Assembly: GCA_030044485.1 (NCBI GenBank)
Contig: JASHVQ010000250.1
Span: 1-7,759, forward strand
Direction: 5' to 3'
Source of the DNA: Methylovirgula sp.
Lineage (GTDB): Bacteria > Pseudomonadota > Alphaproteobacteria > Rhizobiales > Beijerinckiaceae
DNA length: 7,759 nt
The position numbers and the translations under genes were made by a program. Positions 1 through 5,982 of the stretch are shown one piece after another. The notes below the pieces were generated by a model that was not told where the DNA came from, made no database searches, and was given only the letters and a program-made list of their open reading frames with translations. Within the stretch, counting starts at the first letter, position 1, and the number at the start of each line of letters is the position of its first letter.

Positions 1-500
1 AGATTGGCCTGGTGCGGCGCCTCGCCGACGACCCATGTCGCCTTGCCCATGGCGTCGAGCAGCGGCCGGACGCGGCCGATCTGCGCAGCCTCGCCGGCTG
101 CGACGATGTTGAGTTCGCCCTCCTCGGCGACGTCGGGCCGCCCGAGAACGGGCGCGGCCACATAGCCGAGCCCGCGTTCGGCATGAAGTTTTTCGAGCCG
201 CTTGGCCAAGGCCACCGAGATCGTCGACATTACGACATGCACGAGGCCGCGCTTGGCCTTGTCGAGCACGCCGGACTCCAGAATGACCGAGCCGATGACA
301 TCGTCGTCGGCGAGCATGGTGATCGCCGCGTCCCCCTGGAAAGCCTCTTCGGGCCGCTTGACGACACTGGCGCCCAGCTCGGCGAGCTTCTCCGCCGGAC
401 CGGGCGAGCGGTTCCAAACGCATACCCTGTGTCCCGCCTCGATGAGCTCCGCGGCCATGCCGGAGCCCATCGAGCCCAGGCCGATGAAACCGACGTCCAT
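1..500 (-). CDS. NAD(P)-dependent oxidoreductase, 3-hydroxyisobutyrate dehydrogenase family (partial, 3' end outside window)
   Basis: Reading the minus strand from the ATG at 500-498 gives 166 codons with no stop before the edge. The protein opens with a Rossmann dinucleotide fold: GLGSMG at residues 7-12 is the GxGxxG loop. The second strand ends in WNRS (29-32); Arg-Ser after Asn in this family usually marks NADP(H) rather than NAD(H) preference. MSTIS (91-95) and APVLGRP (116-122) followed by EEGEL match the family's conserved substrate-binding region. Members reduce or oxidise beta-hydroxy acids, small aldehydes (glyoxylate, succinic semialdehyde) or imines in the cytoplasm. The window ends in ...HQAN, directly before the segment where the catalytic lysine is expected, so activity cannot be judged. 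A strong GAGGAGG Shine-Dalgarno (complement of 506-512), 5 nt from the ATG, fixes the start. It diverges from the PLP genes, so a link to their product is possible but unproven. Family call is confident; substrate unknown. Confidence 0.88.
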   Translation of the reverse strand, partial: MDVGFIGLGSMGSGMAAELIEAGHRVCVWNRSPGPAEKLAELGASVVKRPEEAFQGDAAITMLADDDVIGSVILESGVLDKAKRGLVHVVMSTISVALAKRLEKLHAERGLGYVAAPVLGRPDVAEEGELNIVAAGEAAQIGRVRPLLDAMGKATWVVGEAPHQAN

Positions 501-602
501 TTTCGCCTCCTCGGAATAAGCGCTGTCGTAAGACTTGGGCGCCGGCCGGCCAAAGTCATCGGCCGGACAGCGGGATTCTCGGCTCCGGCCAACTTTTCGT
601 CA

Positions 603-614
603 GGCGGTTTCGTT
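603..614 (+). repeat. 12-bp word repeated in inverted orientation at 3711-3722
   Basis: GGCGGTTTCGTT here is the exact reverse complement of the word at 3711-3722. Both copies lie in short gaps just upstream of genes of the central group (62 bp before the first PLP gene, 35 bp before the ATP-grasp gene), and each has a GTTAA-type sequence nearby. It could be a shared regulator site or coincidence; no known regulator is recognised. Confidence 0.35.
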
Positions 615-615
615 T

Positions 616-640
616 CGCAACGTCACGTTAACCAGTTGCG
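616..640. promoter_or_regulatory. inverted repeat, possible operator upstream of the first PLP gene
   Basis: CGCAAC (616-621) and GTTGCG (635-640) are perfect six-base arms around a 13-base centre that contains GTTAAC (627-632), itself a palindrome. A 25-bp dyad of this spacing, 36 bp before the start codon, has the size expected for a dimeric transcription factor site. No regulator gene lies in the window and I recognise no known consensus, so the regulatory role is inference. Confidence 0.3.
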
Positions 641-675
641 CCCGACAGTGCGTTTCTCCACTTCGGGCGGTAAGA

Positions 676-2175
676 ATGGCATTGAGCGAGGTTTCGGTCA
701 GTTTGCTCCGGCAAAGCGCCGGGCAGGCCGTCCCCAGCCTGGCGCGCAATAATGCCGCTCTGACGCTTTTCCTGGCCGACGGGGGCGACGAGCGGATCAA
801 GCCGGACCCGCTGACGGGGCGGACAAAATATGGCACGCCGGCCAATCCTGCTCCCGACGAGATCTGGTTTTCTTCCTCGACCGCCTCGGCGGTCGACCCG
901 CGCGGCTTCGCGGCGGCGAGCGACGCGCTCTTGGCTTTGGTCGGCGAAGGGCATTTCGTCCATCCGCTTGCCTGGTTTGACGCGCTGCGCGAGCGCATCG
1001 CCGGTCTTTTCGGCATCCCCGGGAGCGAGGCGGTGCTTGCCGGCTCGGGCACCGAGGCGGAATTCCTCGCCTTGAGCATCGCGCGGGCGCGCGCCAAGCG
1101 GCCGCTGACCTCGATCGTGGTTGCGCCGACCGAGACCGGCAGCGGCGTGATGCGGGCCGCTACAGGCAGGCATTTTCTGGCCAGCGCAAGCCTTGAGGGC
1201 GTGGTCGCCGCCGGCACCTGCCTCGATGGCCTCGAATGCGAGGAAATAGCGATCGAGACGATCGCCGTCCGCGATCCGTCCGGGGCGCCGCGCCCCGCCT
1301 ATGAAATCGACAAGGAGGCCGCCGGGCGCACCGCCCAAGCGCTTGCCGCGGGACGCGACGTTCTGCTGCATGTGGTCGATACGTCCAAGACGGGGCTCGG
1401 CGGCGTGACCCGGCGAATGGCGCAGTCCATCGCCAAGGGAGCCGGCGGGCGCGTTCAGATCGTCGTCGATGCCTGTCAGTTGCGCTGCGCGCCGCAGGTC
1501 TTGCAGTCCGATCTGAAGGCCGGCTTCATGGTCATGATCACCGGCTCGAAATTCGCCGCAGGCCCGCCCTTTGCGGGCGCGATTCTTCTTCCTCCCGGAT
1601 TGGCCGAAGACCTGGGCGGGCGCGGTCCCGCACCTGCCGGGCTCAAGTCCTATTCGGCCTTGCTCGACTGGCCGCAGGCCTTGCGGCAGAATTTTGCGCG
1701 GACGCTCGACGTGCCCTTCAACCTTGGCCTGGGGCTGCGCTGGGAAGCGGCGCTTGCCACAATCGAGGCCTTCTTCGCTTTGCCCGACAATGGGCGCGCC
1801 CATATTTGCGCCTGGTTCGCCGCCGAGGTTCAGAGGCTCGTCGCGGCGCGCCCGCAGCTGCGCCTGGCGCAAACGCGCCCCGGCGCGACGGTCTTTCCGG
1901 TGGTGACGCGCGGTGCCGAAACCCCGGCGGCCGCCCATGCGCTTTACAAAGCGCTGGCCGAGGAAACTGGCGTACCCGCCGAACTCTCCCGCCGCTGCCA
2001 TGTCGGCCAGCCGGTGGCGGTTGGCTCCGAAGCGGCGCTGCGGATTTGCGCCTCGATGCCGCTCGTGCTTGACATTGCCGATCATATGGCTGAGGGGCGA
2101 GCGATAGAATCTGCGCCCGCGGCCGGCGATCTCGATTTCCTGTTTCGCAAATGGGACGTTCTCGCCGGTTGCTGA
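676..2175 (+). CDS. PLP-dependent fold-type I enzyme of unassigned family (aminotransferase class V / decarboxylase-like)
   Basis: The 499-residue product shows the landmarks of PLP fold-type I enzymes in the right order: GSGTE (123-127) as the phosphate-binding turn, VVDACQ with Asp265 as the residue that contacts the pyridine nitrogen, and TGSKFAAGPPFAG with Lys292 as the probable Schiff-base lysine. The C-terminal half would form the small domain. The usual aromatic or His residue that stacks on the cofactor ring is not obvious: the likely position, near ETGSG (153-157), carries small residues. I cannot match it to a named aminotransferase, desulfurase or decarboxylase, so the reaction is unknown. 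The ATG at 676 is preferred over an in-frame TTG at 535, because family-like sequence begins only after it and GGCGG/TAAG lies just upstream. The 3' end overlaps the annotated start of the decarboxylase gene, which suggests translational coupling and a shared pathway. Fold is confident; function is open. Confidence 0.8.
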   Translation: MALSEVSVSLLRQSAGQAVPSLARNNAALTLFLADGGDERIKPDPLTGRTKYGTPANPAPDEIWFSSSTASAVDPRGFAAASDALLALVGEGHFVHPLAWFDALRERIAGLFGIPGSEAVLAGSGTEAEFLALSIARARAKRPLTSIVVAPTETGSGVMRAATGRHFLASASLEGVVAAGTCLDGLECEEIAIETIAVRDPSGAPRPAYEIDKEAAGRTAQALAAGRDVLLHVVDTSKTGLGGVTRRMAQSIAKGAGGRVQIVVDACQLRCAPQVLQSDLKAGFMVMITGSKFAAGPPFAGAILLPPGLAEDLGGRGPAPAGLKSYSALLDWPQALRQNFARTLDVPFNLGLGLRWEAALATIEAFFALPDNGRAHICAWFAAEVQRLVAARPQLRLAQTRPGATVFPVVTRGAETPAAAHALYKALAEETGVPAELSRRCHVGQPVAVGSEAALRICASMPLVLDIADHMAEGRAIESAPAAGDLDFLFRKWDVLAGC

Positions 2176-3686
2176 AAAGCCTCGCATCCGAAGAGAGAGC
2201 TTTGTCCCGTTCCAGAAAAATCGATCGCGACGCCCCTGATGCGCCGCGCGCCGACCTCGATCCAGCGGATTGGGACGCCTTCGCCGAAGACGCGCATCGC
2301 GGCCTCGATTTGATGATCGACTATCTGCGTGGCGTGCGCCAACGCAAGGTATGGCAGCCGGCGCCTGAGGCGGTGCGCGCCAGGTTTCGCGCCGCCCTTC
2401 CCCAAAAAGGCAAGCCGCTCGCCGGCCTCATCGACGAGTTCGAACAGTTCATGCTGCCTTATGCCAACGGCAATCTGCATCCGCTTTTCATGGGCTGGGT
2501 GCATGGCGCGGGCACTCCGGTCGGCATGGTTGCGGACATGCTGGCCGCCGGCCTCAACGCCAATTGCGGCGGCCGCGACCATATTGCCATCGAGGTCGAG
2601 AAGGAGATCGCGCTCTGGCTCGCCGAGGCGTTCGGCTTTTCGCCCGAGTCCTCGGGCGTCTTCGTTACCGGCACGTCCATGGCCAATCTGGTCGCGGCGG
2701 TCGTGGCGCGCACCAAGACGCTGGGCGAGCCGGTCCGCCGCGGCGGGCTGCGGGCGGCGGAACGGCAACTCGTTGCCTATGCCTCGCAAGAGGCGCATGG
2801 CTCGATCGAGCGCGCCTTGGAGATCGCCGGCATCGGCTCGGCCTTCCTGCGCCGCATTCGCGTCGACGCGGCGCGGCGCATGGATGCGCAGGCGCTCGGC
2901 GCCGCGATCGCCAAGGACCGTGCGGAGGGACTTCTGCCGTTCTTCGTCGTGGGCTCGGCGGGAACCGTGAATACGGGGGCCATCGACGCTCTCGACGCGC
3001 TTGCCGATCTTTCCGCCGACGAGGGCCTTTGGTTCCACGTCGACGGCGCCTTCGGCGCGCTTTGCGTCCTCTCGCCCGAGCTGAAGCCGCTGGTCAAAGG
3101 CATCGAACGGGCCGATTCGATCGCGCTCGACTTCCACAAATGGCTGCATGTGCCCTATGACGCCGGCTTCTTCCTCTGCCGGCATCCCCAGGTGCATCGC
3201 GAAACCTTCATGAGCACCGCCGCCTATCTGGCACGCGCCCCGCGCGGCCTTGCCGCGGCCGACATCTGGCCCTGCGATCTCGGCCCGGACCTCTCGCGCG
3301 GTTTCCGGGCGCTGAAAACCTGGTTCACTTTCCAGGCCTATGGCGCCGAGCGCCTCGGAGCGGTGATCGCCCGGACATGCCGCGTTGCACGGCATCTCGA
3401 AGGCCTTATCGCCGCCTCGACCGTCTTCGAGCTTTGCAGCAGGGCGCGGCTCAATATCGTCTGTTTCGGCGTCAAAGGCGATTCGAGCGGCGAGCTCAAC
3501 CGCGAGATCGTCATGGACCTGCATGAGTCGGGCCTAGCCGCGCCTTCGACGACGCGGCTCGACGGACGCCCGGTGATCCGCGCCGCCATCGTCAATCACC
3601 GCACGGCCGAAGCCGACATGGAAGTCTTTGTCGCGGCGGCGGAGGCGAGCGCCGCGCGCCTTCGCGCCGGGCGCCGCGCTCCATAA
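2151..3686 (+). CDS. group II PLP-dependent amino-acid decarboxylase (aromatic-L-amino-acid decarboxylase type)
   Basis: The 511-residue protein belongs to the Pyridoxal_deC family, which releases CO2 from amino acids to give amines in the cytoplasm. Counting from the ATG at 2151: NLHPLFMGW (108-116) forms the substrate-entry region, GTS (174-176) binds the cofactor phosphate, His216 in QEAHGS stacks on the PLP ring, Asp298 in HVDGAFG pairs with the ring nitrogen, and Lys330 in DFHKW forms the Schiff base. Tyr359 lies 29 residues after Lys330, the same spacing as Lys303 to Tyr332 in animal DOPA decarboxylase, so the protonating loop tyrosine seems present and true decarboxylation is expected. 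GFRALKTWF (384-392) is also family-typical. Tyrosine, tryptophan, diaminobutyrate or another amino acid could be the substrate. The ATG at 2151 overlaps the upstream gene by 25 nt and has no good ribosome site; an in-frame TTG at 2202 follows AAGAGAGAG and is a credible alternative start (494 aa). Confidence 0.88.
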   Translation: MGRSRRLLKSLASEERALSRSRKIDRDAPDAPRADLDPADWDAFAEDAHRGLDLMIDYLRGVRQRKVWQPAPEAVRARFRAALPQKGKPLAGLIDEFEQFMLPYANGNLHPLFMGWVHGAGTPVGMVADMLAAGLNANCGGRDHIAIEVEKEIALWLAEAFGFSPESSGVFVTGTSMANLVAAVVARTKTLGEPVRRGGLRAAERQLVAYASQEAHGSIERALEIAGIGSAFLRRIRVDAARRMDAQALGAAIAKDRAEGLLPFFVVGSAGTVNTGAIDALDALADLSADEGLWFHVDGAFGALCVLSPELKPLVKGIERADSIALDFHKWLHVPYDAGFFLCRHPQVHRETFMSTAAYLARAPRGLAAADIWPCDLGPDLSRGFRALKTWFTFQAYGAERLGAVIARTCRVARHLEGLIAASTVFELCSRARLNIVCFGVKGDSSGELNREIVMDLHESGLAAPSTTRLDGRPVIRAAIVNHRTAEADMEVFVAAAEASAARLRAGRRAP

Positions 3687-3700
3687 CGGCACAGCCGTTA
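3684..3700. repeat. perfect inverted repeat at the decarboxylase stop codon
   Basis: TAACGGC (3684-3690) and GCCGTTA (3694-3700) form seven-base arms around ACA; the first three bases are the decarboxylase stop codon. As RNA it gives a short hairpin, but no T-run follows, so it is a poor intrinsic terminator. It could instead be a protein-binding dyad, an RNA-stability hairpin or a partial polarity site before the ATP-grasp gene. Confidence 0.45.
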
Positions 3701-3710
3701 ATCGGCCGCT

Positions 3711-3722
3711 AACGAAACCGCC
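3711..3722 (-). repeat. inverted copy of the 12-bp word at 603-614
   Basis: AACGAAACCGCC is the exact reverse complement of the word upstream of the first PLP gene. It lies 35 bp before the ATP-grasp start codon, next to a TTAA-N7-CTAA arrangement (3698-3712). A shared regulator of both transcription units is possible but unproven. Confidence 0.35.
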
Positions 3723-3756
3723 CTAGATTTCCGGCTCAGCCCAGACGGAGACCAGG

Positions 3757-4941
3757 ATGCACGCGCCCGCGACGAAAGAGAAGCCCGAGCCCGCGACTCT
3801 GGTTGCGACGGCGCCCCATCTCGTCAATGCGCCGCTCGCCGCGCTGCGGGCGCTCGCGGTGGAATCGGGCCTGAGCCCTATCCAGACGGTGCGCGACTTC
3901 GCGAGTCTGGCGATGGGGCCGGGAAAAGTGAGCCTCGACGATTACGTGCGGCTGCGCCTCTTCGACCTTGCTTACTGGGCAGGCTGCGACCGGCGCACCG
4001 TCGTCGGGCAGCGCTGCAACCGCGATCTTCTCGTCGAGCTAAACTATCGCCACGATTGGTACGGGCTCGTCGACGACAAGATCGCTTCTTGCGCCTATCT
4101 CGCCGCCTATGGCCTGCCGACCGCGCCGCTCGCCGCCATCTTTGCGCCGCGACTCAAGAAGCAGGCTGCGCATCTGCTGCGCGGCCGCGACGATCTCGAG
4201 CTCTTTCTCGAGCGCGACGACGTCTATCCGCTTTTCGGCAAGCCCGCCGACGGGTTTCAGAGCCTCGGCTCGATCGCCTTGCGCCGACTGGACAGAGCGC
4301 GCGGTCAACTCGAAACGATGGGAGGCGCGTTCGTCCGCCTCGATGATTTTCTCGACGACGTGTCGAGCCATTACGATGGCGGCTATGTCTTCGAGCGCTT
4401 CATGCCGCCGCATCCCGACGCGGCGCGTCTCCACGGCGAGCGGCTGGGGACGACGCGCATCGTCACGCTTTGCGACGCCAACGGCCCGCGCATCTTCCGC
4501 GCGAGCTGGAAGATTCCCTGCGGACAGAACAGCGCGGACAATTTCTGGCGCGGCAATATTCTTGCCAAACTCGACATCGAAACGGGCGGCGTCGAGAAAG
4601 CCGTCTCGGGCACCGGCTTCGATATGAAATTCGAGACGCATCATCCCGATACGGGCGCGCCGCTCATCGGCGCAAAAGTGCCGCACTGGGTCGAGGTGAA
4701 GGCGCTGGCGCTCGAAGCTTCGCGCGTCATGCGCCACGTCCCCATGCTCGGCTGGGATATAGGCGCGGCGGCCGAGGGCCCAGTCATTATCGAGATGAAC
4801 GAGACGCCGGATCTGTTCCTCAACCAGTTCCCCGATGCGCGCGGCATACTCGAGCCGGATTTCCTCGTCTTCGCGGCGGAGCAGCGCCGCGCCGCCAAGG
4901 CCTACGAGGCCGACGTCAAGCGTCAGCTCGCCAAGCTCTGA
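3757..4941 (+). CDS. ATP-grasp protein of the sugar-transfer-associated type (ATPgrasp_ST-like)
   Basis: The 394-residue protein fits the ATP-grasp fold, whose members use ATP to activate a carboxylate as an acyl phosphate and join it to an amine or thiol. Motifs in order: DDKIASCAYLAAYGLPTAP (106-124), the pre-grasp helix and 'young domain' start typical of this group; FGKPADGFQSLGS (160-172) with Lys162 and a Gly/Ser loop for ATP phosphates; YVFERFM (210-216) with the hinge glutamate; TTRIVTL (232-238); DNFWRGNI (261-268); and GWDIG followed by IIEMNETPD (344-352), where Glu346 and Asn348 should hold Mg2+. No signal peptide or membrane segment is seen, so it is cytoplasmic. GGAG (3747-3750) sits 6 nt before the ATG. 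It follows the decarboxylase by 70 bp, which suggests that an amine made there could be its acceptor. This is inference; family relatives are otherwise linked to polysaccharide loci. Family call is good, substrates unknown. Confidence 0.8.
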   Translation: MHAPATKEKPEPATLVATAPHLVNAPLAALRALAVESGLSPIQTVRDFASLAMGPGKVSLDDYVRLRLFDLAYWAGCDRRTVVGQRCNRDLLVELNYRHDWYGLVDDKIASCAYLAAYGLPTAPLAAIFAPRLKKQAAHLLRGRDDLELFLERDDVYPLFGKPADGFQSLGSIALRRLDRARGQLETMGGAFVRLDDFLDDVSSHYDGGYVFERFMPPHPDAARLHGERLGTTRIVTLCDANGPRIFRASWKIPCGQNSADNFWRGNILAKLDIETGGVEKAVSGTGFDMKFETHHPDTGAPLIGAKVPHWVEVKALALEASRVMRHVPMLGWDIGAAAEGPVIIEMNETPDLFLNQFPDARGILEPDFLVFAAEQRRAAKAYEADVKRQLAKL

Positions 4942-4971
4942 ACCGCCTCGAGCCCGGGCAAGGGGCTTGAT

Positions 4972-5028
4972 CCTTCACTCCCCGCATGCTGAGGAGGCGC
5001 TCTCGCGGCGCGAAAACCTGCGCCTTTT
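4972..5028. repeat. degenerate interspersed palindromic element with hairpin potential
   Basis: The gap between ATP-grasp and acyltransferase contains CCTTCACTCC...CATGCTGAGGAGGCGC (4972-5000), which resembles the 'CCTTC...ATCCTGAGGAG...' intergenic palindromes common in Rhizobiales genomes. AGGCGC (4995-5000) can pair with GCGCCT (5020-5025), followed by TTT, and a nested TCGC-GGC-GCGA hairpin (5003-5013) lies inside. The right arm of the typical element is eroded. It might act as a weak terminator separating the two genes. Recognition is from memory of the repeat's look, not from a comparison. Confidence 0.45.
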
Positions 5029-5059
5029 GCGCGTACCCGATCCGGACTGAGGCACGGGC

Positions 5060-5824
5060 ATGATTTTGTTGCGGTCGATCCTGTTCAATCTTCTCTTCTA
5101 TGCGCTGATGATCGCGCTGATGATCATAGGCCTGCCTCTGCTCTTTGCCGGGCGTCGTGCAATCGAGGCCTATGGCCGCCTCTGGGTACGGCTTTCCCTG
5201 GGGCTGCTCGAACGCATCTGTCATCTCAAGGTCGAATTCCGCGGCCTTCAACATCTGCCCGCGGGCGCGGCCATCATCGCTTCCAAACATCAATCCTTTC
5301 TCGACGTGCTTGCGCTCATTCTTCATGCGCGCGGCTTTGCCTTCGTCTACAAGCGCGAACTCAGGCTGATCCCGCTCTTCGGCTTCTATTTGCGGGGTTG
5401 CGAACAGATTGCCATTGACCGCGCCAAGCGCGGCAACGCCCTGCCGCAGGTCATCGATGCCGCGCGGCGCATTTTCGCGCAGCAGCGCCAGCTCGTGATC
5501 TTTCCGGAAGGAACGCGCCGGCCGGTCGGCGCGCCGCCGGCCTTTAAGGGGGGCGTCGCCCGCATCGCCCAGGAGACCGGCGCCGCCTGCGTGCCGGTGG
5601 CGCTCAATTCCGGCCTGTTCTGGCGGCGGCGCGGCTTCTTGCGGCGGCCGGGCAAGGCGGTGATCGAATTTCTCGGTCCGCTCCCCTCTGGGCTCGACAA
5701 AGATACGTTCATGCGCCTGCTGGAAAGCCGGATAGAGGCGGCGACGAAAGCGTTGGTTGGCGAAGCGCTGGACGAGGACCCGAGACTGGCGGTGAGCGCC
5801 GGGCAGCTCGAGCCGCGGGCTTGA
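5060..5824 (+). CDS. 1-acyl-sn-glycerol-3-phosphate acyltransferase (PlsC/LPLAT family)
   Basis: The 254-residue protein has the LPLAT signature: KHQSFLD (76-82) supplies the HX4D catalytic pair, His77 and Asp82; FPEGTR (148-153) binds the glycerol-phosphate; and VPVALNSG (178-185) matches the downstream conserved block. A hydrophobic segment at residues 5-30 anchors it in the inner membrane. The usual role is transfer of a fatty acyl chain to the sn-2 position of lysophosphatidic acid, giving phosphatidic acid for membrane phospholipids; related enzymes acylate lyso-ornithine lipid, which cannot be excluded. Length is normal for the family. GAGG (5049-5052) lies 7 nt before the ATG. A 118-bp gap with a repeat remnant separates it from the ATP-grasp gene, so co-transcription is uncertain. 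I do not assign a symbol, because genomes of this group carry several paralogues. Confidence 0.9.
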   Translation: MILLRSILFNLLFYALMIALMIIGLPLLFAGRRAIEAYGRLWVRLSLGLLERICHLKVEFRGLQHLPAGAAIIASKHQSFLDVLALILHARGFAFVYKRELRLIPLFGFYLRGCEQIAIDRAKRGNALPQVIDAARRIFAQQRQLVIFPEGTRRPVGAPPAFKGGVARIAQETGAACVPVALNSGLFWRRRGFLRRPGKAVIEFLGPLPSGLDKDTFMRLLESRIEAATKALVGEALDEDPRLAVSAGQLEPRA

Positions 5825-5982
5825 CCTTTGACGCAATTCGTTCGAATTTTGTTCCGCGAATCACTTTCGCAAGAGCGGCGGGACGGAGCGTGACAATCAT
5901 CGAAATTTCCCGGGCGGGCGGAGCCGGGCGCCTTGCGCCAAGGGCATTTTTCCCTGCGTCATCCCTGCTTCGTCGGCAGGCG
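5825..5982. promoter_or_regulatory. gap before the small hypothetical gene, with a 14-bp palindrome
   Basis: This 158-bp stretch is open in the frame of the next gene from a TTG at 5821, but its codons lack the strong G/C third-base bias of the neighbours, so I take it as mostly untranslated. At 5835-5848 lies a perfect dyad, AATTCG-TT-CGAATT, in an AT-richer patch after TTGAC-like words (5821, 5828). This suits a promoter or operator, though no -10 element at the right distance stands out. The word TTCGAATTT recurs at 6939-6947. Confidence 0.35.

Larger units (their letters stand above)
501..675. promoter_or_regulatory. divergent intergenic region between the oxidoreductase and the PLP gene group
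   Basis: This 175-bp gap separates two genes read in opposite directions and so must hold both promoters. I cannot pick convincing -35/-10 pairs for either strand. It contains GCCGGCCGGC (541-550, self-complementary), a pair of alternative six-base stems (CCGGCC 546-551, GGCCGG 561-566, CCGGCC 585-590), a 12-bp word at 603-614 that recurs inverted at 3711-3722, and a dyad at 616-640. An open frame from a TTG at 535 runs through it into the PLP gene, but the stretch 535-675 lacks the family-like sequence and strong third-position GC bias seen downstream, so I treat it as untranslated. Confidence 0.55.

Noticed and set aside
535..675. N-terminal extension of the first PLP gene from TTG 535
   Set aside because: No ribosome site, no family-like sequence, and it would place coding sequence over the dyad and alternative hairpins; ATG 676 is the better start.
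12..752. 246-codon plus-strand frame opposite the oxidoreductase
   Set aside because: The minus strand has a clear Rossmann fold and a strong ribosome site; this frame runs through the divergent promoter gap without motifs.
628..2187. 519-codon open frame on the minus strand opposite the first PLP gene
   Set aside because: Its translation is rich in Arg, Gly and Ala with no recognisable motif. It is the usual shadow of a high-GC gene, while the plus strand carries clear PLP motifs.
2082..3524. 480-codon open frame on the minus strand opposite the decarboxylase
   Set aside because: Low-complexity composition and no domain; the plus-strand frame has a full set of decarboxylase motifs.
2151..3686. 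Archaeal-type tyrosine decarboxylase MfnA for a methanofuran-like cofactor
   Set aside because: The protein is over 100 residues longer than MfnA and has the motifs of the bacterial and animal aromatic amino-acid decarboxylase branch; no other cofactor genes are in the window.
3698..3712. CtrA-like box TTAA-N7-CTAA before the ATP-grasp gene
   Set aside because: One mismatch to the TTAA-N7-TTAA consensus and partly inside the hairpin; such near matches are common, and nothing else suggests cell-cycle control.
4916..5836. 306-codon minus-strand frame opposite the acyltransferase
   Set aside because: Runs across the intergenic repeat and the whole acyltransferase gene, with no family-like sequence.
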